Origin: Mycolicibacterium iranicum
Lineage (GTDB): Bacteria; Actinomycetota; Actinomycetes; Mycobacteriales; Mycobacteriaceae
NCBI RefSeq assembly: GCF_014190915.1
Contig: NZ_JACHVU010000002.1
Location: 620,001 to 684,000, forward strand
Direction: 5' to 3'
DNA: 64,000 nt
The notes under the pieces: generated by a model
The model's input: the letters and a program-made list of their open reading frames with translations, nothing else
What the model was told of the DNA's origin: nothing
The model's database searches: none
Made by a program: the position numbers and the translations under genes
Shown: one piece after another, positions 48,545-57,607 of the stretch
Position numbering within the stretch: the stretch's first letter is position 1
Layout: each line of letters starts with the position of its first letter

Positions 48545-49465
48545 ATGGACATCCGAACCTATGCGCAGTTCCTGCCCGGCGCCTACGCCTGCGGTGTCAC
48601 CTCCCCGGTGAGCACCTGGTGGCCATGGCGGGGCCGCAGCGTGCACATCGCCCGCTCGGCCGTCCCGGACGCCCCGGTGCGTGTGATGGTGATCCACGGT
48701 GGCGGTGGCTACAGTGGCGCGCTCTGGCCCGTCTCGGCGTCCGCCCTGGGTCGCGCCGTCGACGTCCTCGCCCCCGACCTGCCGCTGTACGGCGACACCG
48801 TCGAGCCGCACCCGTCGCAGGTCCGCTACGACGACTGGGTGGAGTTGCTCTGCGATCTCGTCGCCGCGGAACGCGCCACCGACCCGCGCCCCCTGGTGCT
48901 GTTCGGGGCCAGCATGGGCGGCATGCTCGCCTACGAGGTCACGGCCCGCGGCGGGGTCGAGGCGGTGGTCGCGACGTGCCTGCTCGACATGGCCGACCCG
49001 GCCGCCCGCGCCGCCGCCACCCGCTTCCCGTGGCTGGGTCGCCCGGCGCCGGCGCTGCTGCGCGCCACCGAACCGGTCCTGGGCCGGGTGCGGTTGCCGA
49101 TCCGCTGGGCGGCCGACATGGGCGAGATGAGCACCGACCGGCGGTTGTCGCAGCTGTGCGCCTCCGACCCGCGCGGTGGCGGTGTCAGCGTTCCGCTGGG
49201 CTTCCTGTCGAGCTGGATGAACTACCGCCACACCGCACCGGAATCGTTCCTCGCCGCTCCCGTCACCCTCGTCGCGCCGGCGGCCGACACCTGGACACCA
49301 CCCGCACTGAGCGTGCGCTTCCTCCAACGTGTTTCGGCGCCCACACAGCTCGTCATGCTCGAAGATTGCGGGCACTTCCCGGTCGAGGAGCCCGGACTGA
49401 CCCAGCTACGCACGGCGCTGCGCGGTGTGCTCACCCGGGTGGCGGAGCAAGCCGGTCGATCGTGA
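48545..49465 (+). CDS. Alpha/beta-hydrolase
   Basis: 306 residues. Oxyanion motif VMVIHGGGGYSG (about 55), nucleophile elbow LFGASMGGMLAYE (Ser near 122), acid in LVAPAADTWTPP and His in EDCGHFPVEEPG. All members of the triad are present. The substrate is unknown. ATG 48545 was chosen over a start at 48509 because the extra twelve residues are not hydrolase-like; no good ribosome binding site decides it. It lies between the left GAF regulator and the TetR gene and overlaps the end of the convergent TetR gene by 35 bases. Confidence 0.82.
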   Translation: MDIRTYAQFLPGAYACGVTSPVSTWWPWRGRSVHIARSAVPDAPVRVMVIHGGGGYSGALWPVSASALGRAVDVLAPDLPLYGDTVEPHPSQVRYDDWVELLCDLVAAERATDPRPLVLFGASMGGMLAYEVTARGGVEAVVATCLLDMADPAARAAATRFPWLGRPAPALLRATEPVLGRVRLPIRWAADMGEMSTDRRLSQLCASDPRGGGVSVPLGFLSSWMNYRHTAPESFLAAPVTLVAPAADTWTPPALSVRFLQRVSAPTQLVMLEDCGHFPVEEPGLTQLRTALRGVLTRVAEQAGRS

Positions 49466-49973
49466 CCATCAGGGCGTCCACGTCGAAGCCCCGGCGGGTC
49501 ATCACCCGGTGCAGCTGCGCGTCGACGGTGTGCACGAGCGTCTGCGCCGTCAGCTCGACATCCTCACCGCCGCGGTCGCACCGCTTCAGGTGAAACGCCA
49601 CTTCGTCACAGATCCGGTCCTCGAAGCCGCGCAGCGCCTCCAGCCGATCCGCATCGGCGGGCACCATCCGGTGCAGCAGGGCGTGCAGCCGCGGCTGGTC
49701 GCCGTGCAGGGTGAGCAGCGCGTCGAGCACCGCACGCATCGTCGCGTCGAACGGTGGGGCGGTGTCCCGCAGCTCGGCGAAGACCTCGGTGAGGTGCCGG
49801 TCGGCGTCGCGGACATGGCGCTCCGCGACAGCGTGCAACAGCGCCAGCTTGTCGGGAAAGTACTGGTAGAGGGTACCGATCGACAGGCCGGCGCGTTCGG
49901 CGATGCGGTTGGTCGTCGCCGCGATCCCCTCCCGCGAGAACACCTGGGCGGCGGCTTCCACCAGCGTGTTCAC
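49431..49973 (-). CDS. TetR-family regulator, divergent from the aldehyde dehydrogenase gene
   Basis: 180 residues from GTG 49973: helix-turn-helix VEAAAQVFSREGIAATTNRI, AERAGLSIGTLYQYFPDKLA, then a ligand domain. Codons upstream of the GTG continue in frame as PRRRPRQQRSRETV, which looks like a normal TetR N terminus, yet there is no ATG, GTG or TTG before them in the visible run. The real start may be a rare codon (CTG 50027 or ATC 50021, behind GGAAGA) or the N terminus may be shortened. Probably regulates the divergent aldehyde dehydrogenase; an inverted repeat ACCGT-N6-ACGGT at 50047-50062 is a candidate operator. Confidence 0.83.
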   Translation of the reverse strand: MNTLVEAAAQVFSREGIAATTNRIAERAGLSIGTLYQYFPDKLALLHAVAERHVRDADRHLTEVFAELRDTAPPFDATMRAVLDALLTLHGDQPRLHALLHRMVPADADRLEALRGFEDRICDEVAFHLKRCDRGGEDVELTAQTLVHTVDAQLHRVMTRRGFDVDALMVTIDRLAPPPG

Positions 49974-50042
49974 CGTCTCACGGGAGCGCTGCTGGCGGGG
50001 TCGGCGGCGGGGCTGGTCGATGGGCAGAAGTCTTCCCGACGA

Positions 50043-50059
50043 TGCAACCGTGGTGCAAC
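50043..50059 (+). promoter_or_regulatory. TGCAAC-N5-TGCAAC direct repeat, site A (aldehyde dehydrogenase promoter)
   Basis: TGCAAC at 50043-50048 and again at 50054-50059, spacer CGTGG, period 11 bases (one helical turn). It lies 53 bases before the aldehyde dehydrogenase ATG. The same arrangement occurs at sites B and C in this locus. The site overlaps the inverted repeat ACCGT-N6-ACGGT that could serve TetR. Confidence 0.55.
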
Positions 50060-50112
50060 GGTCCCGCGCGTAAGTTCAGTGACGCACACCACACGAGCAG
50101 GAGACTCCCCAC

Positions 50113-51633
<1,521 letters not shown>

Positions 51634-51636
<3 letters not shown>

Positions 51637-51732
51637 CGAGCGCTTGCGCGAGGAAACGACAGGCACTGACGAGCGCTTGCGCGAGGAAACGACAGGCACT
51701 GACGAGCGCTTGCGCGAGGAAACGACAGGCAC
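51634..51732. repeat. 33-bp tandem repeat, three identical copies, at the aldehyde dehydrogenase stop codon
   Basis: Units 51634-51666, 51667-51699 and 51700-51732 are identical: each starts TGACGAGCGCTTGCGCGAGG and ends AAACGACAGGCAC. The gene's TGA is the first codon of unit 1. Each unit contains the small palindrome GCGC-TT-GCGC. Perfect identity suggests recent expansion; length should vary between strains. Confidence 0.95.
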
Positions 51733-51752
51733 TGATCGACCAGCAGACTCGG

Positions 51753-51784
51753 ACTCGCACGGACTCCTCCCGGTCCGTGCGAGT
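51753..51784 (+). terminator. Hairpin between aldehyde dehydrogenase and glpK
   Basis: ACTCGCACGGAC (51753-51764) pairs perfectly with GTCCGTGCGAGT (51773-51784) over 12 bp with an 8-base loop; TCGTCTCTTCG follows. It sits after the 33-bp repeats and 34 bases before glpK. It probably ends the aldehyde dehydrogenase transcript, so glpK needs its own promoter or read-through. Confidence 0.65.
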
Positions 51785-51818
51785 TCGTCTCTTCGTGTGA
51801 CACCAAAGGAGTAGATAC

Positions 51819-53336
51819 GTGGGCGATTTCGTTGCGGCGATCGACCAGGGCACGACCAGCACCCGAGCCATGGTGTTCGACCACTCCGGTCGCGAGGTGG
51901 CACGCCATCAGCTCGAGCACGAGCAGATCCTGCCGAAAGCCGGTTGGGTGGAACACAATCCGGTCGAGATCTGGGAGCGCACCGGGTCGGTGCTGCAGAC
52001 CGCGCTGAACAAGGGCAAGCTGTCGGCGGACGACATCGTGGCCCTCGGCATCACCAATCAGCGTGAAACCGCCCTGGTGTGGGACCGCCGTACCGGGCGC
52101 CCGTACTACAACGCCATCGTCTGGCAGGACACCCGCACCGACCGCATCGCCTCGGCGCTCGACCGCGACGGCCGCGGCGACGTCATCCGGCAGAAGGCGG
52201 GATTGCCACCGGCGACCTACTTCTCGGCCGGCAAGGTGCAGTGGATCCTGGAGAACGTCGACGGGGTTCGCGAGGCCGCCGAGCGCGGCGACGCGATCTT
52301 CGGCACGTGTGACACCTGGGTGCTGTGGAACCTGACCGGCGGGCCGCGCGGCGGCGTGCACGTCACCGACGTCACCAATGCCAGCCGCACCATGCTGATG
52401 GACCTGGAGACCCTGGACTGGGACGACGAGCTGCTGTCGTTCTTCGGGATTCCGCGCCAGATGCTGCCCACCATCGCGTCGTCGTCGGCACCTGACGCCT
52501 ACGGTGCGACACTGAAGGACGGCCCGTTGGGCGCCGAGATTCCGCTGACGGGCATCCTCGGCGATCAACAGGCCGCGATGGTCGGTCAGGTGTGTCTGTC
52601 GGCCGGCGAGGCCAAGAACACCTACGGGACCGGAAACTTTCTGCTGCTCAACACCGGTGAGAAGATCGTACGTTCCGAACACGGCCTGCTCACCACGGTC
52701 TGCTACCGCTTCGGCGACGCCAAACCGGTGTATGCCCTGGAGGGTTCGATCGCGGTGACCGGTTCGGCCGTCCAGTGGCTACGCGACCAGCTCGGCATCA
52801 TCAGCGGCGCCGCGCAGAGCGAGGCGCTGGCCCGGCAGGTCGACGACAACGGTGGGGTCTACTTCGTGCCCGCGTTCTCCGGGCTGTTCGCGCCGTACTG
52901 GCGTTCGGATGCCCGCGGCGCGATCGTCGGGCTCTCCCGGTACAACACCAACGCGCACCTGGCCCGGGCGACGCTGGAATCCATCTGCTACCAGACCCGC
53001 GATGTGGTCGACGCGATGGAGGCGGACAGCGGCGTTCACCTGGAGGTGCTCAAAGTCGACGGCGGCATCACCGCCAACGAGCTGTGCATGCAGATCCAGG
53101 CCGATGTCATCGGTGTCGATGTCGTCAAACCCGTTGTCGCAGAGACGACTGCGTTGGGCGCAGCCTACGCGGCGGGGTTGGCCGTCGGTTTCTGGAAGGA
53201 CGCCGACGAGCTGCGCGCCAACTGGCAGGAAGACAAGCGGTGGTCTCCGGACTGGAGCGAGGAGCAACGGGCCCAGGGTTACGCCGGTTGGCAGAAGGCG
53301 GTGCAGCGAACCCTGGACTGGGTGGACGTCGAGTAG
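51819..53336 (+). CDS. glpK: Glycerol kinase
   Basis: 505 residues. Phosphorylates glycerol to sn-glycerol 3-phosphate. FGGY-family motifs: [20 protein letters not shown] at the N terminus, [49 protein letters not shown], and the C-terminal [27 protein letters not shown] is about eight bases before the GTG. No phosphorylatable PTS histidine can be judged by eye. Together with glpF downstream it handles glycerol entry; the dehydratase in the same locus may compete for glycerol. Confidence 0.96.
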   Translation: MGDFVAAIDQGTTSTRAMVFDHSGREVARHQLEHEQILPKAGWVEHNPVEIWERTGSVLQTALNKGKLSADDIVALGITNQRETALVWDRRTGRPYYNAIVWQDTRTDRIASALDRDGRGDVIRQKAGLPPATYFSAGKVQWILENVDGVREAAERGDAIFGTCDTWVLWNLTGGPRGGVHVTDVTNASRTMLMDLETLDWDDELLSFFGIPRQMLPTIASSSAPDAYGATLKDGPLGAEIPLTGILGDQQAAMVGQVCLSAGEAKNTYGTGNFLLLNTGEKIVRSEHGLLTTVCYRFGDAKPVYALEGSIAVTGSAVQWLRDQLGIISGAAQSEALARQVDDNGGVYFVPAFSGLFAPYWRSDARGAIVGLSRYNTNAHLARATLESICYQTRDVVDAMEADSGVHLEVLKVDGGITANELCMQIQADVIGVDVVKPVVAETTALGAAYAAGLAVGFWKDADELRANWQEDKRWSPDWSEEQRAQGYAGWQKAVQRTLDWVDVE

Positions 53337-53343
53337 CGGGGGC

Positions 53344-53742
53344 TCAGAGCGCGGCGACGCCGGCTTCGGCGACGGCGACGTCCTGGGCCACGCTTCCCGC
53401 GCTCACCCCGATCGCACCGACGACGGCGCCGTCGACCTCCAGTGGGATGCCCCCTCCGAAGATCACGAGGCCGCCGGAAAGCTGTTCGAGGCCATACAGT
53501 TCCGCGCCCGGTTGAACCAGGTCGGAGAGCGCGGCGGTCGGCGCGTTCATCAGGATCGACGTGCGGGCCTTGCGCGTCGAGATGTCGATGCTGGCCTTGA
53601 TCGCACCGTCCATCCGTGCGAATGCGATGAGGTGCCCGCCGTCGTCGACCACCGCGATGTTCATCGGCTGACCGATCTCCTCCGCCTTCGCGATCGCAGC
53701 GGCGATGATGTTCTGGGCCTTGGTCAGCGGCAAAGAGGTCAT
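53344..53742 (-). CDS. GlcG/HbpS/PduO-C-type small protein (DUF336)
   Basis: 132 residues: LTKAQNIIAAAIAKAEEIGQ, MNIAVVDDGGHLIAFARMDG, ASIDISTRKARTS and the C-terminal GGIPLEVDGAVVGAIGVSAG are the DUF336 signature. Relatives bind heme or cobalamin-like tetrapyrroles: the C-terminal domain of PduO and the small protein of glycerol dehydratase operons belong here. ATG 53742 gives the usual length; longer frames are not family-like. It is convergent with glpK (7 bases apart) and divergent from glpF. A role in cofactor handling for the dehydratase is likely from context but unproven. Confidence 0.85.
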   Translation of the reverse strand: MTSLPLTKAQNIIAAAIAKAEEIGQPMNIAVVDDGGHLIAFARMDGAIKASIDISTRKARTSILMNAPTAALSDLVQPGAELYGLEQLSGGLVIFGGGIPLEVDGAVVGAIGVSAGSVAQDVAVAEAGVAAL

Positions 53743-53869
53743 CTGCCAATGGTATTCCCTGGGTGACAACGACCACAACCTATCCGAACGCCCAGTATGC
53801 AGGTCGGTAACAGATTGGGAGATATTAGCGCACAACCAATTTCGTCTGATCGGCGAGAACACTGAACCC

Positions 53870-54580
53870 GTGTCGTACACCGATATCTTCATGTGGGAGT
53901 TCCTGGGCACCGCGGTGCTCATCCTCATCGGCAGCGGTTCGGTGGCGGCGGTGGTCCTGCCGAATTCGTTCTCGCACGGGGGCGGAGGCAACTGGCTGGT
54001 CATCGTGCTGGGCTGGGGATTCGGCGTGTTCACCGCCGCAAGCATCGCCAGTCCCTCAGGGGCGCACATCAATCCGGCCGTCACCCTGGCCGTCGCGATC
54101 AGCGGTGGGGTGCCGTGGGGGAGTGTGCCGTTCTACTGGGCGGGCCAGCTGCTCGGTGCGATCGTCGGCGCCGCGCTGGCGTGGGTGGTCTTCAAGCTCC
54201 AGTTCGACCAGAACGAGGACAACTCCGGCACCAGGGGCATCTTCTGCACGGCGCCGGCGATCAAGGGCACCGGGTGGAACCTCGCCACCGAGGTGATCGC
54301 CACGTTCGTGCTCATCCTGTGGGTGCTCACGAACCCGGAGGTGAACACCACGCTGGGCTACGCCGGGGTCACCTTCGTGATCATGGCGATCGGCTTCGGG
54401 CTGGGGGGACCCACCGGCTACGCGATCAACCCGGCCCGTGATCTCGGACCGCGAATCGCCTACGCGCTGCTGCCGATCAAGGGCAAAGGTGACGCGCTGT
54501 GGTCCTACTCCTGGGTGCCGGTCGCGGGTCCGCTCGCCGGTGCGGCGCTGGCCGCACTGCTCGCCGGCGCGCTGAGCTGA
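53870..54580 (+). CDS. glpF: Glycerol uptake facilitator (aquaglyceroporin)
   Basis: 236 residues from GTG 53870 (ATG 53891 also possible). MIP-family channel with six hydrophobic segments and two NPA loops: HINPAVTLA (about 67-70) and AINPARDLGPR (about 187-192). The Asp after the second NPA marks glycerol-type channels. Upstream 53743-53869 is an unusually AT-rich divergent promoter region. The last 76 bases overlap the 3' end of the convergent cobA-like gene, so one of the two C termini may be variable. Confidence 0.94.
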   Translation: MSYTDIFMWEFLGTAVLILIGSGSVAAVVLPNSFSHGGGGNWLVIVLGWGFGVFTAASIASPSGAHINPAVTLAVAISGGVPWGSVPFYWAGQLLGAIVGAALAWVVFKLQFDQNEDNSGTRGIFCTAPAIKGTGWNLATEVIATFVLILWVLTNPEVNTTLGYAGVTFVIMAIGFGLGGPTGYAINPARDLGPRIAYALLPIKGKGDALWSYSWVPVAGPLAGAALAALLAGALS

Positions 54581-55554
54581 CCGGGCGCGAATCCCACCAC
54601 GGCGCCGATGACCGTCGTTGCGGGCGGGCGGATCCCGGCCGCGCGCGCCGCAGCGGCGATGGTGGCGACGGTCCCGCGGACGGCGCGTTGCGAGGGCAGG
54701 CAGCCGTCGGCGACGACGGCGGCCGGCGTGGTGGGATCCATGCCGGCGGCGATCAGGGCGGACGAGATCGCCCCCAGGTTGGCCACGGCCATCATCAGCA
54801 CCAGCGTGGTGTTGGCACGCGCGAGCGCGGCGTAGTCGATGGCCGATTCCGGGTGACCGGGCGGCACATGCCCCGTGACCACCGTGAAGCCCTGGGTGAG
54901 ACCGCGGTGCGTCACCGGGATTCCCGCGGCGGCCGGTGCGGCGATCGACGAGCTGACACCCGGGATGACCTCGACGGGTATGCCTGCGCCCACGCAGTGC
55001 TCGACTTCCTCACCGCCCCTGCCGAACACGAAGCCGTCGCCACCCTTGAAGCGGACGACGGTGCGCCCGGCGGCGGCGTGTGCGACGAGCAGGTCGTTGA
55101 TCACGTGCTGTTCGGTGCGGGGGCCACCGGGGATCTTCGAGACGTCGATGACGGTGGCGCGCGGTGCGACGGTGGTCAGGAGGGCGACCGGCGCCAACCG
55201 GTCGGTGACGATGACGTCGGCGGCGGCCAGCGCCTCGCGCCCCGCGACGGTCAGCAGGCCGGGGTCGCCCGGTCCGCCGCCGACGAGGACGACCCTGCCG
55301 GCCGCGGGGGTGCCCGCTGCGGCGTCGGGTTCGCCGGGTTCGACGACGCAGGGCCGACGCCGGCAGTGCGCGAGTTTGCGGATCAGTCTGTTCTGGGCCG
55401 GGTCGCCGGTGTAGGCGAAGACCATTGCGGCCGCGTCGATGTCGCTCTCGGAGAGGTCGCGGCGATGCCATGTCACGACGGCACCGGCCTCCACCAGCGA
55501 GGCCGTCATCTCGACGGCCTGCGGGGATGCGCCGGCGACAGCCACCCTCATCAC
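54505..55554 (-). CDS. CobA-like uroporphyrinogen-III C-methyltransferase
   Basis: 349 residues. The main domain (about 85-320) is a SUMT/precorrin methyltransferase: VVLVGGGPGDPGLLTVAGRE, VIVTDRLAPVALL, VRFKGGDGFVFGRGGEEVEH and VIPGVSSSIAAPAAAGIPVT. About 75 N-terminal residues resemble a shortened dehydrogenase-like (CysG-type) domain but lack a clean Gly motif. SUMT makes precorrin-2, the branch point to cobalamin and siroheme; here it may raise B12 supply for the dehydratase. The GTG start overlaps the stop of the LuxR-type gene in GTGA. The Ala/Ser-rich C terminus overlaps glpF. Confidence 0.87.
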   Translation of the reverse strand: MMRVAVAGASPQAVEMTASLVEAGAVVTWHRRDLSESDIDAAAMVFAYTGDPAQNRLIRKLAHCRRRPCVVEPGEPDAAAGTPAAGRVVLVGGGPGDPGLLTVAGREALAAADVIVTDRLAPVALLTTVAPRATVIDVSKIPGGPRTEQHVINDLLVAHAAAGRTVVRFKGGDGFVFGRGGEEVEHCVGAGIPVEVIPGVSSSIAAPAAAGIPVTHRGLTQGFTVVTGHVPPGHPESAIDYAALARANTTLVLMMAVANLGAISSALIAAGMDPTTPAAVVADGCLPSQRAVRGTVATIAAAARAAGIRPPATTVIGAVVGFAPGQLSAPASSAASAAPASGPATGTQE

Positions 55555-56300
55555 GGGGTGCCGCTCCAGTTGCCGCGCAATGCCGTCGCCACCAGCGCCG
55601 CACGTTTGTGCACCCCGAACTTGGCCATGATGTTGTGCAGGTGGAACTTCACCGTCGCCTCGCTGATGAACAGGGTGCGCGCGATGGTCCGGTTGTCCTG
55701 CCCGTCGGTCACATGCCGCAGGACCTCGTGCTCACGCCGCGTCAGGGCCGGCATGTCCGCGGGGTCGGGTCGAGGGTCGGCGGCGCGCAGGCCCGCGATG
55801 ACGGCGTCGGTGCTCGCGGAGTCGAGGGCGGAATGGCCGCCCGCCACCCGCAGCATCGTGACGAGCAGTTCCCCGGATGGGGACCGCCGGTCGATGAGGC
55901 CGTCGGCGCCGGCGCGGATCAGGGCCACCGGATCGACTCGCGGATCCTGGGTGTCGACGACCACGATCACACTCGGGCGGGGGTGCAGTTCGGCGAGCAG
56001 GTCGGGCAGGCGCATGCCGTCCTCGGCGCCGAGCACCAGCAGTTCGGGCCGCAGGTGGCGCAGTCGGGCCAGGGCATCAGGCCCCGGTCGCATGTCGGCG
56101 ACGAGTTGCACCGCATCGGTTCGCGCCATCATGTGCACGACACCGTGGCGCAGCAGTTCGTCGTCCATCACCACCGCGGTGCGACGTCGCCGGACACCGG
56201 CCAAACCGACTCTGGGAGAGGCGATCTTGCCACCCGCGTGAGATCGTGGGTGGCGATCGAGTTCGGCTTGCGCTGCATATCCCGGAGGGGACAGGCTCAT
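55551..56300 (-). CDS. LuxR-type regulator with a degenerate receiver domain
   Basis: 249 residues. Residues about 40-160 align with a receiver (TAVVMDDELLRHGVVHMM keeps the acidic pair), but the phospho-acceptor position reads LLVLGAEDGM, with Gly for Asp, and the conserved Lys is replaced (GLIDRRS). A LuxR HTH is at about 185-245 (LTRREHEVLRHVTDGQDNRT, ISEATVKFHLHNIMAKFGVH). It probably works without phosphorylation. ATG 56300 has GGAG seven bases upstream; the first 40 residues are basic and unusual. It is preceded by TGCAAC site B and translationally coupled to cobA. Confidence 0.85.
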   Translation of the reverse strand: MSLSPPGYAAQAELDRHPRSHAGGKIASPRVGLAGVRRRRTAVVMDDELLRHGVVHMMARTDAVQLVADMRPGPDALARLRHLRPELLVLGAEDGMRLPDLLAELHPRPSVIVVVDTQDPRVDPVALIRAGADGLIDRRSPSGELLVTMLRVAGGHSALDSASTDAVIAGLRAADPRPDPADMPALTRREHEVLRHVTDGQDNRTIARTLFISEATVKFHLHNIMAKFGVHKRAALVATALRGNWSGTP

Positions 56301-56349
56301 GATCTGACTCCGTCGGTCGGTCGGCGGGCCGAATGCTAGCCACCCCCGC

Positions 56350-56366
56350 GTTGCATCGACGTTGCA
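56350..56366 (-). promoter_or_regulatory. TGCAAC-N5-TGCAAC direct repeat, site B (luxR-cobA promoter)
   Basis: On the minus strand TGCAAC at 56366-56361 and 56355-56350 with spacer GTCGA, period 11 bases. It lies 50 bases before the LuxR-type ATG, nearly the same distance as site A to its gene. The surrounding sequence TTGCAACGTCGATGCAAC is close to site C. Confidence 0.55.
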
Positions 56367-56391
56367 ATGAGACGGATTCCACCCCGGCTGT

Positions 56392-57105
56392 TCAGTGTGA
56401 CCCGGGCGCGTCGTGGAGCACGCAGTCCCCGCAAAGACCGCCGTTCGGAGCGAGATAGAACAGGCAGCAGGTGCGGCGCCGGAAGCCCGACGCGGACATC
56501 GTCGCCGTGCCGCGCAAGCGTGGACGCAGCGCCATGGACCGGACCAGATCTGTTCCTGCAGGGACCAATCCGGTATCGGCCAGACCCATCACGGTGACGG
56601 CGCCGTGGGCGGCGGAGATCACGTTGCCCCACATCACCGTGCGCGAGAGCGCCGTGGCCGAATGAAGCTTGTCGATAAGGGGCTCCAGCACGGTCGACAG
56701 CAGCGAGACGTCGATGGCCTCCGCCGCGACAGCGCTGTCCAGGGTGTCGGCCCAGTCGCCGGCATCGACAGCGAAATGCACGGTGTGGGCCACCCGGCGC
56801 CACCGCAGGACGTCAGCCGTCAGCAGCGGCACCCCGGCCCCCGTGGCGAAGCAGCCGACGAGTGGAGAGAGCAGCCGGGAGGCGATCGACAGCTGCAGCG
56901 AGGAGGTGGCCACCCGCGCCGGGACGTCGGCCACCGCGGTCCCCGCGTAGCCGGCCATCGCACACCGGGTCGCCTCGGCGACGTCGGCCAGCGCGTCGTC
57001 GTCGAGCAGCTCCGTGAGCGGCCGCCACCCGCAGCCCACGGGCTCGGCCGGCGAGAAGTACTCGCCCAGCCGCGCGACACGCTCGGGAAACGGGCGGCCC
57101 TCCAT
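56392..57105 (-). CDS. FhuF-like (2Fe-2S) reductase-type protein
   Basis: 237 residues. The C terminus has the four-cysteine arrangement of FhuF-type ferric reductases: CCLFYLAPNGGLCGDC (Cys213, 214, 225, 228), which binds an unusual 2Fe-2S cluster. The rest is helical with no membrane segment. FhuF proteins reduce ferric siderophores. In this locus, divergent by 64 bases from the dehydratase genes and sharing TGCAAC site C with them, it might instead pass electrons to a corrinoid (inference). ATG 57105 is the first start; the preceding minus-strand sequence has no strong ribosome binding site. Confidence 0.78.
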   Translation of the reverse strand: MEGRPFPERVARLGEYFSPAEPVGCGWRPLTELLDDDALADVAEATRCAMAGYAGTAVADVPARVATSSLQLSIASRLLSPLVGCFATGAGVPLLTADVLRWRRVAHTVHFAVDAGDWADTLDSAVAAEAIDVSLLSTVLEPLIDKLHSATALSRTVMWGNVISAAHGAVTVMGLADTGLVPAGTDLVRSMALRPRLRGTATMSASGFRRRTCCLFYLAPNGGLCGDCVLHDAPGSH

Positions 57106-57129
57106 GGGTGCAGAACGTTAGACGAAAAC

Positions 57130-57146
57130 TGCAACGTCGGTGCAAC
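57130..57146 (+). promoter_or_regulatory. TGCAAC-N5-TGCAAC direct repeat, site C (dehydratase operon / FhuF-like promoter)
   Basis: TGCAAC at 57130-57135 and 57141-57146 with spacer GTCGG, period 11 bases. It is 23 bases before the small-subunit ATG and 24 bases before the divergent FhuF-like start, so it could serve both directions. Shares the inner GTCG with site B. Confidence 0.55.
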
Positions 57147-57169
57147 GTGACCGGAGCCACACTGGGTCC

Positions 57170-57598
57170 ATGCAAGAACCGAACCTCGATCCTGCGGTGG
57201 ACTATCCGCTGAGCGTGAACCGCAGCGACCTGCTGCACACGCCGACCGGTAAACCGATCGACGCCATCACGATCTCGGCCGTCGTGGCCGGTGACATCGA
57301 GGCCGCCGACCTCCGGATCAGCCCGGACACCCTGCGGCTGCAGGCGCAGATCTCCGAGAAGTCCGGCCGCGTGCAGCTGGGCGCGAACCTGCGTAGGGCC
57401 GCGGAAATGACGAAGATCTCCGACGAGCGGGTGCTGCAGATCTACAACGCGTTGCGTCCCAACGCGTCGACGAAGGAGGAGCTGGAGGCGATCGCCGAAG
57501 AGCTCTCGTCGCAGTACCAGGCCGAGCTCCTGGCCGACCTGGTGCGCGAGGCTGCCGACGTCTACGAGCGCCGCGACATCCTGGCCACGAGCGAATAG
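57170..57598 (+). CDS. B12-dependent diol/glycerol dehydratase, small subunit
   Basis: 142 residues, matching PduE/DhaE: LSVNRSDLLHTPTGKPIDAI, LRISPDTLRLQAQISEKSGR, LGANLRRAAEMTKISDERVL, IYNALRPNASTKEELEAIAE. It is about 30 residues shorter at the N terminus than PduE of Klebsiella/Salmonella, as known for non-encapsulated glycerol dehydratases. ATG 57170 gives the best-fitting start. Here it precedes the large subunit, whereas in pdu and dha operons the order is large-medium-small. The large subunit starts 9 bases downstream. Confidence 0.93.
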   Translation: MQEPNLDPAVDYPLSVNRSDLLHTPTGKPIDAITISAVVAGDIEAADLRISPDTLRLQAQISEKSGRVQLGANLRRAAEMTKISDERVLQIYNALRPNASTKEELEAIAEELSSQYQAELLADLVREAADVYERRDILATSE

Positions 57599-57607
57599 GA
57601 GACGGGT

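Noticed and set aside
53743..53869. A further TGCAAC-type site or a DosR box in the glpF/PduO-C-like divergent region
   Set aside because: The AT-rich stretch contains ACAAC twice but not the TGCAAC-N5-TGCAAC pattern, and no GGGAC core; no operator could be supported.
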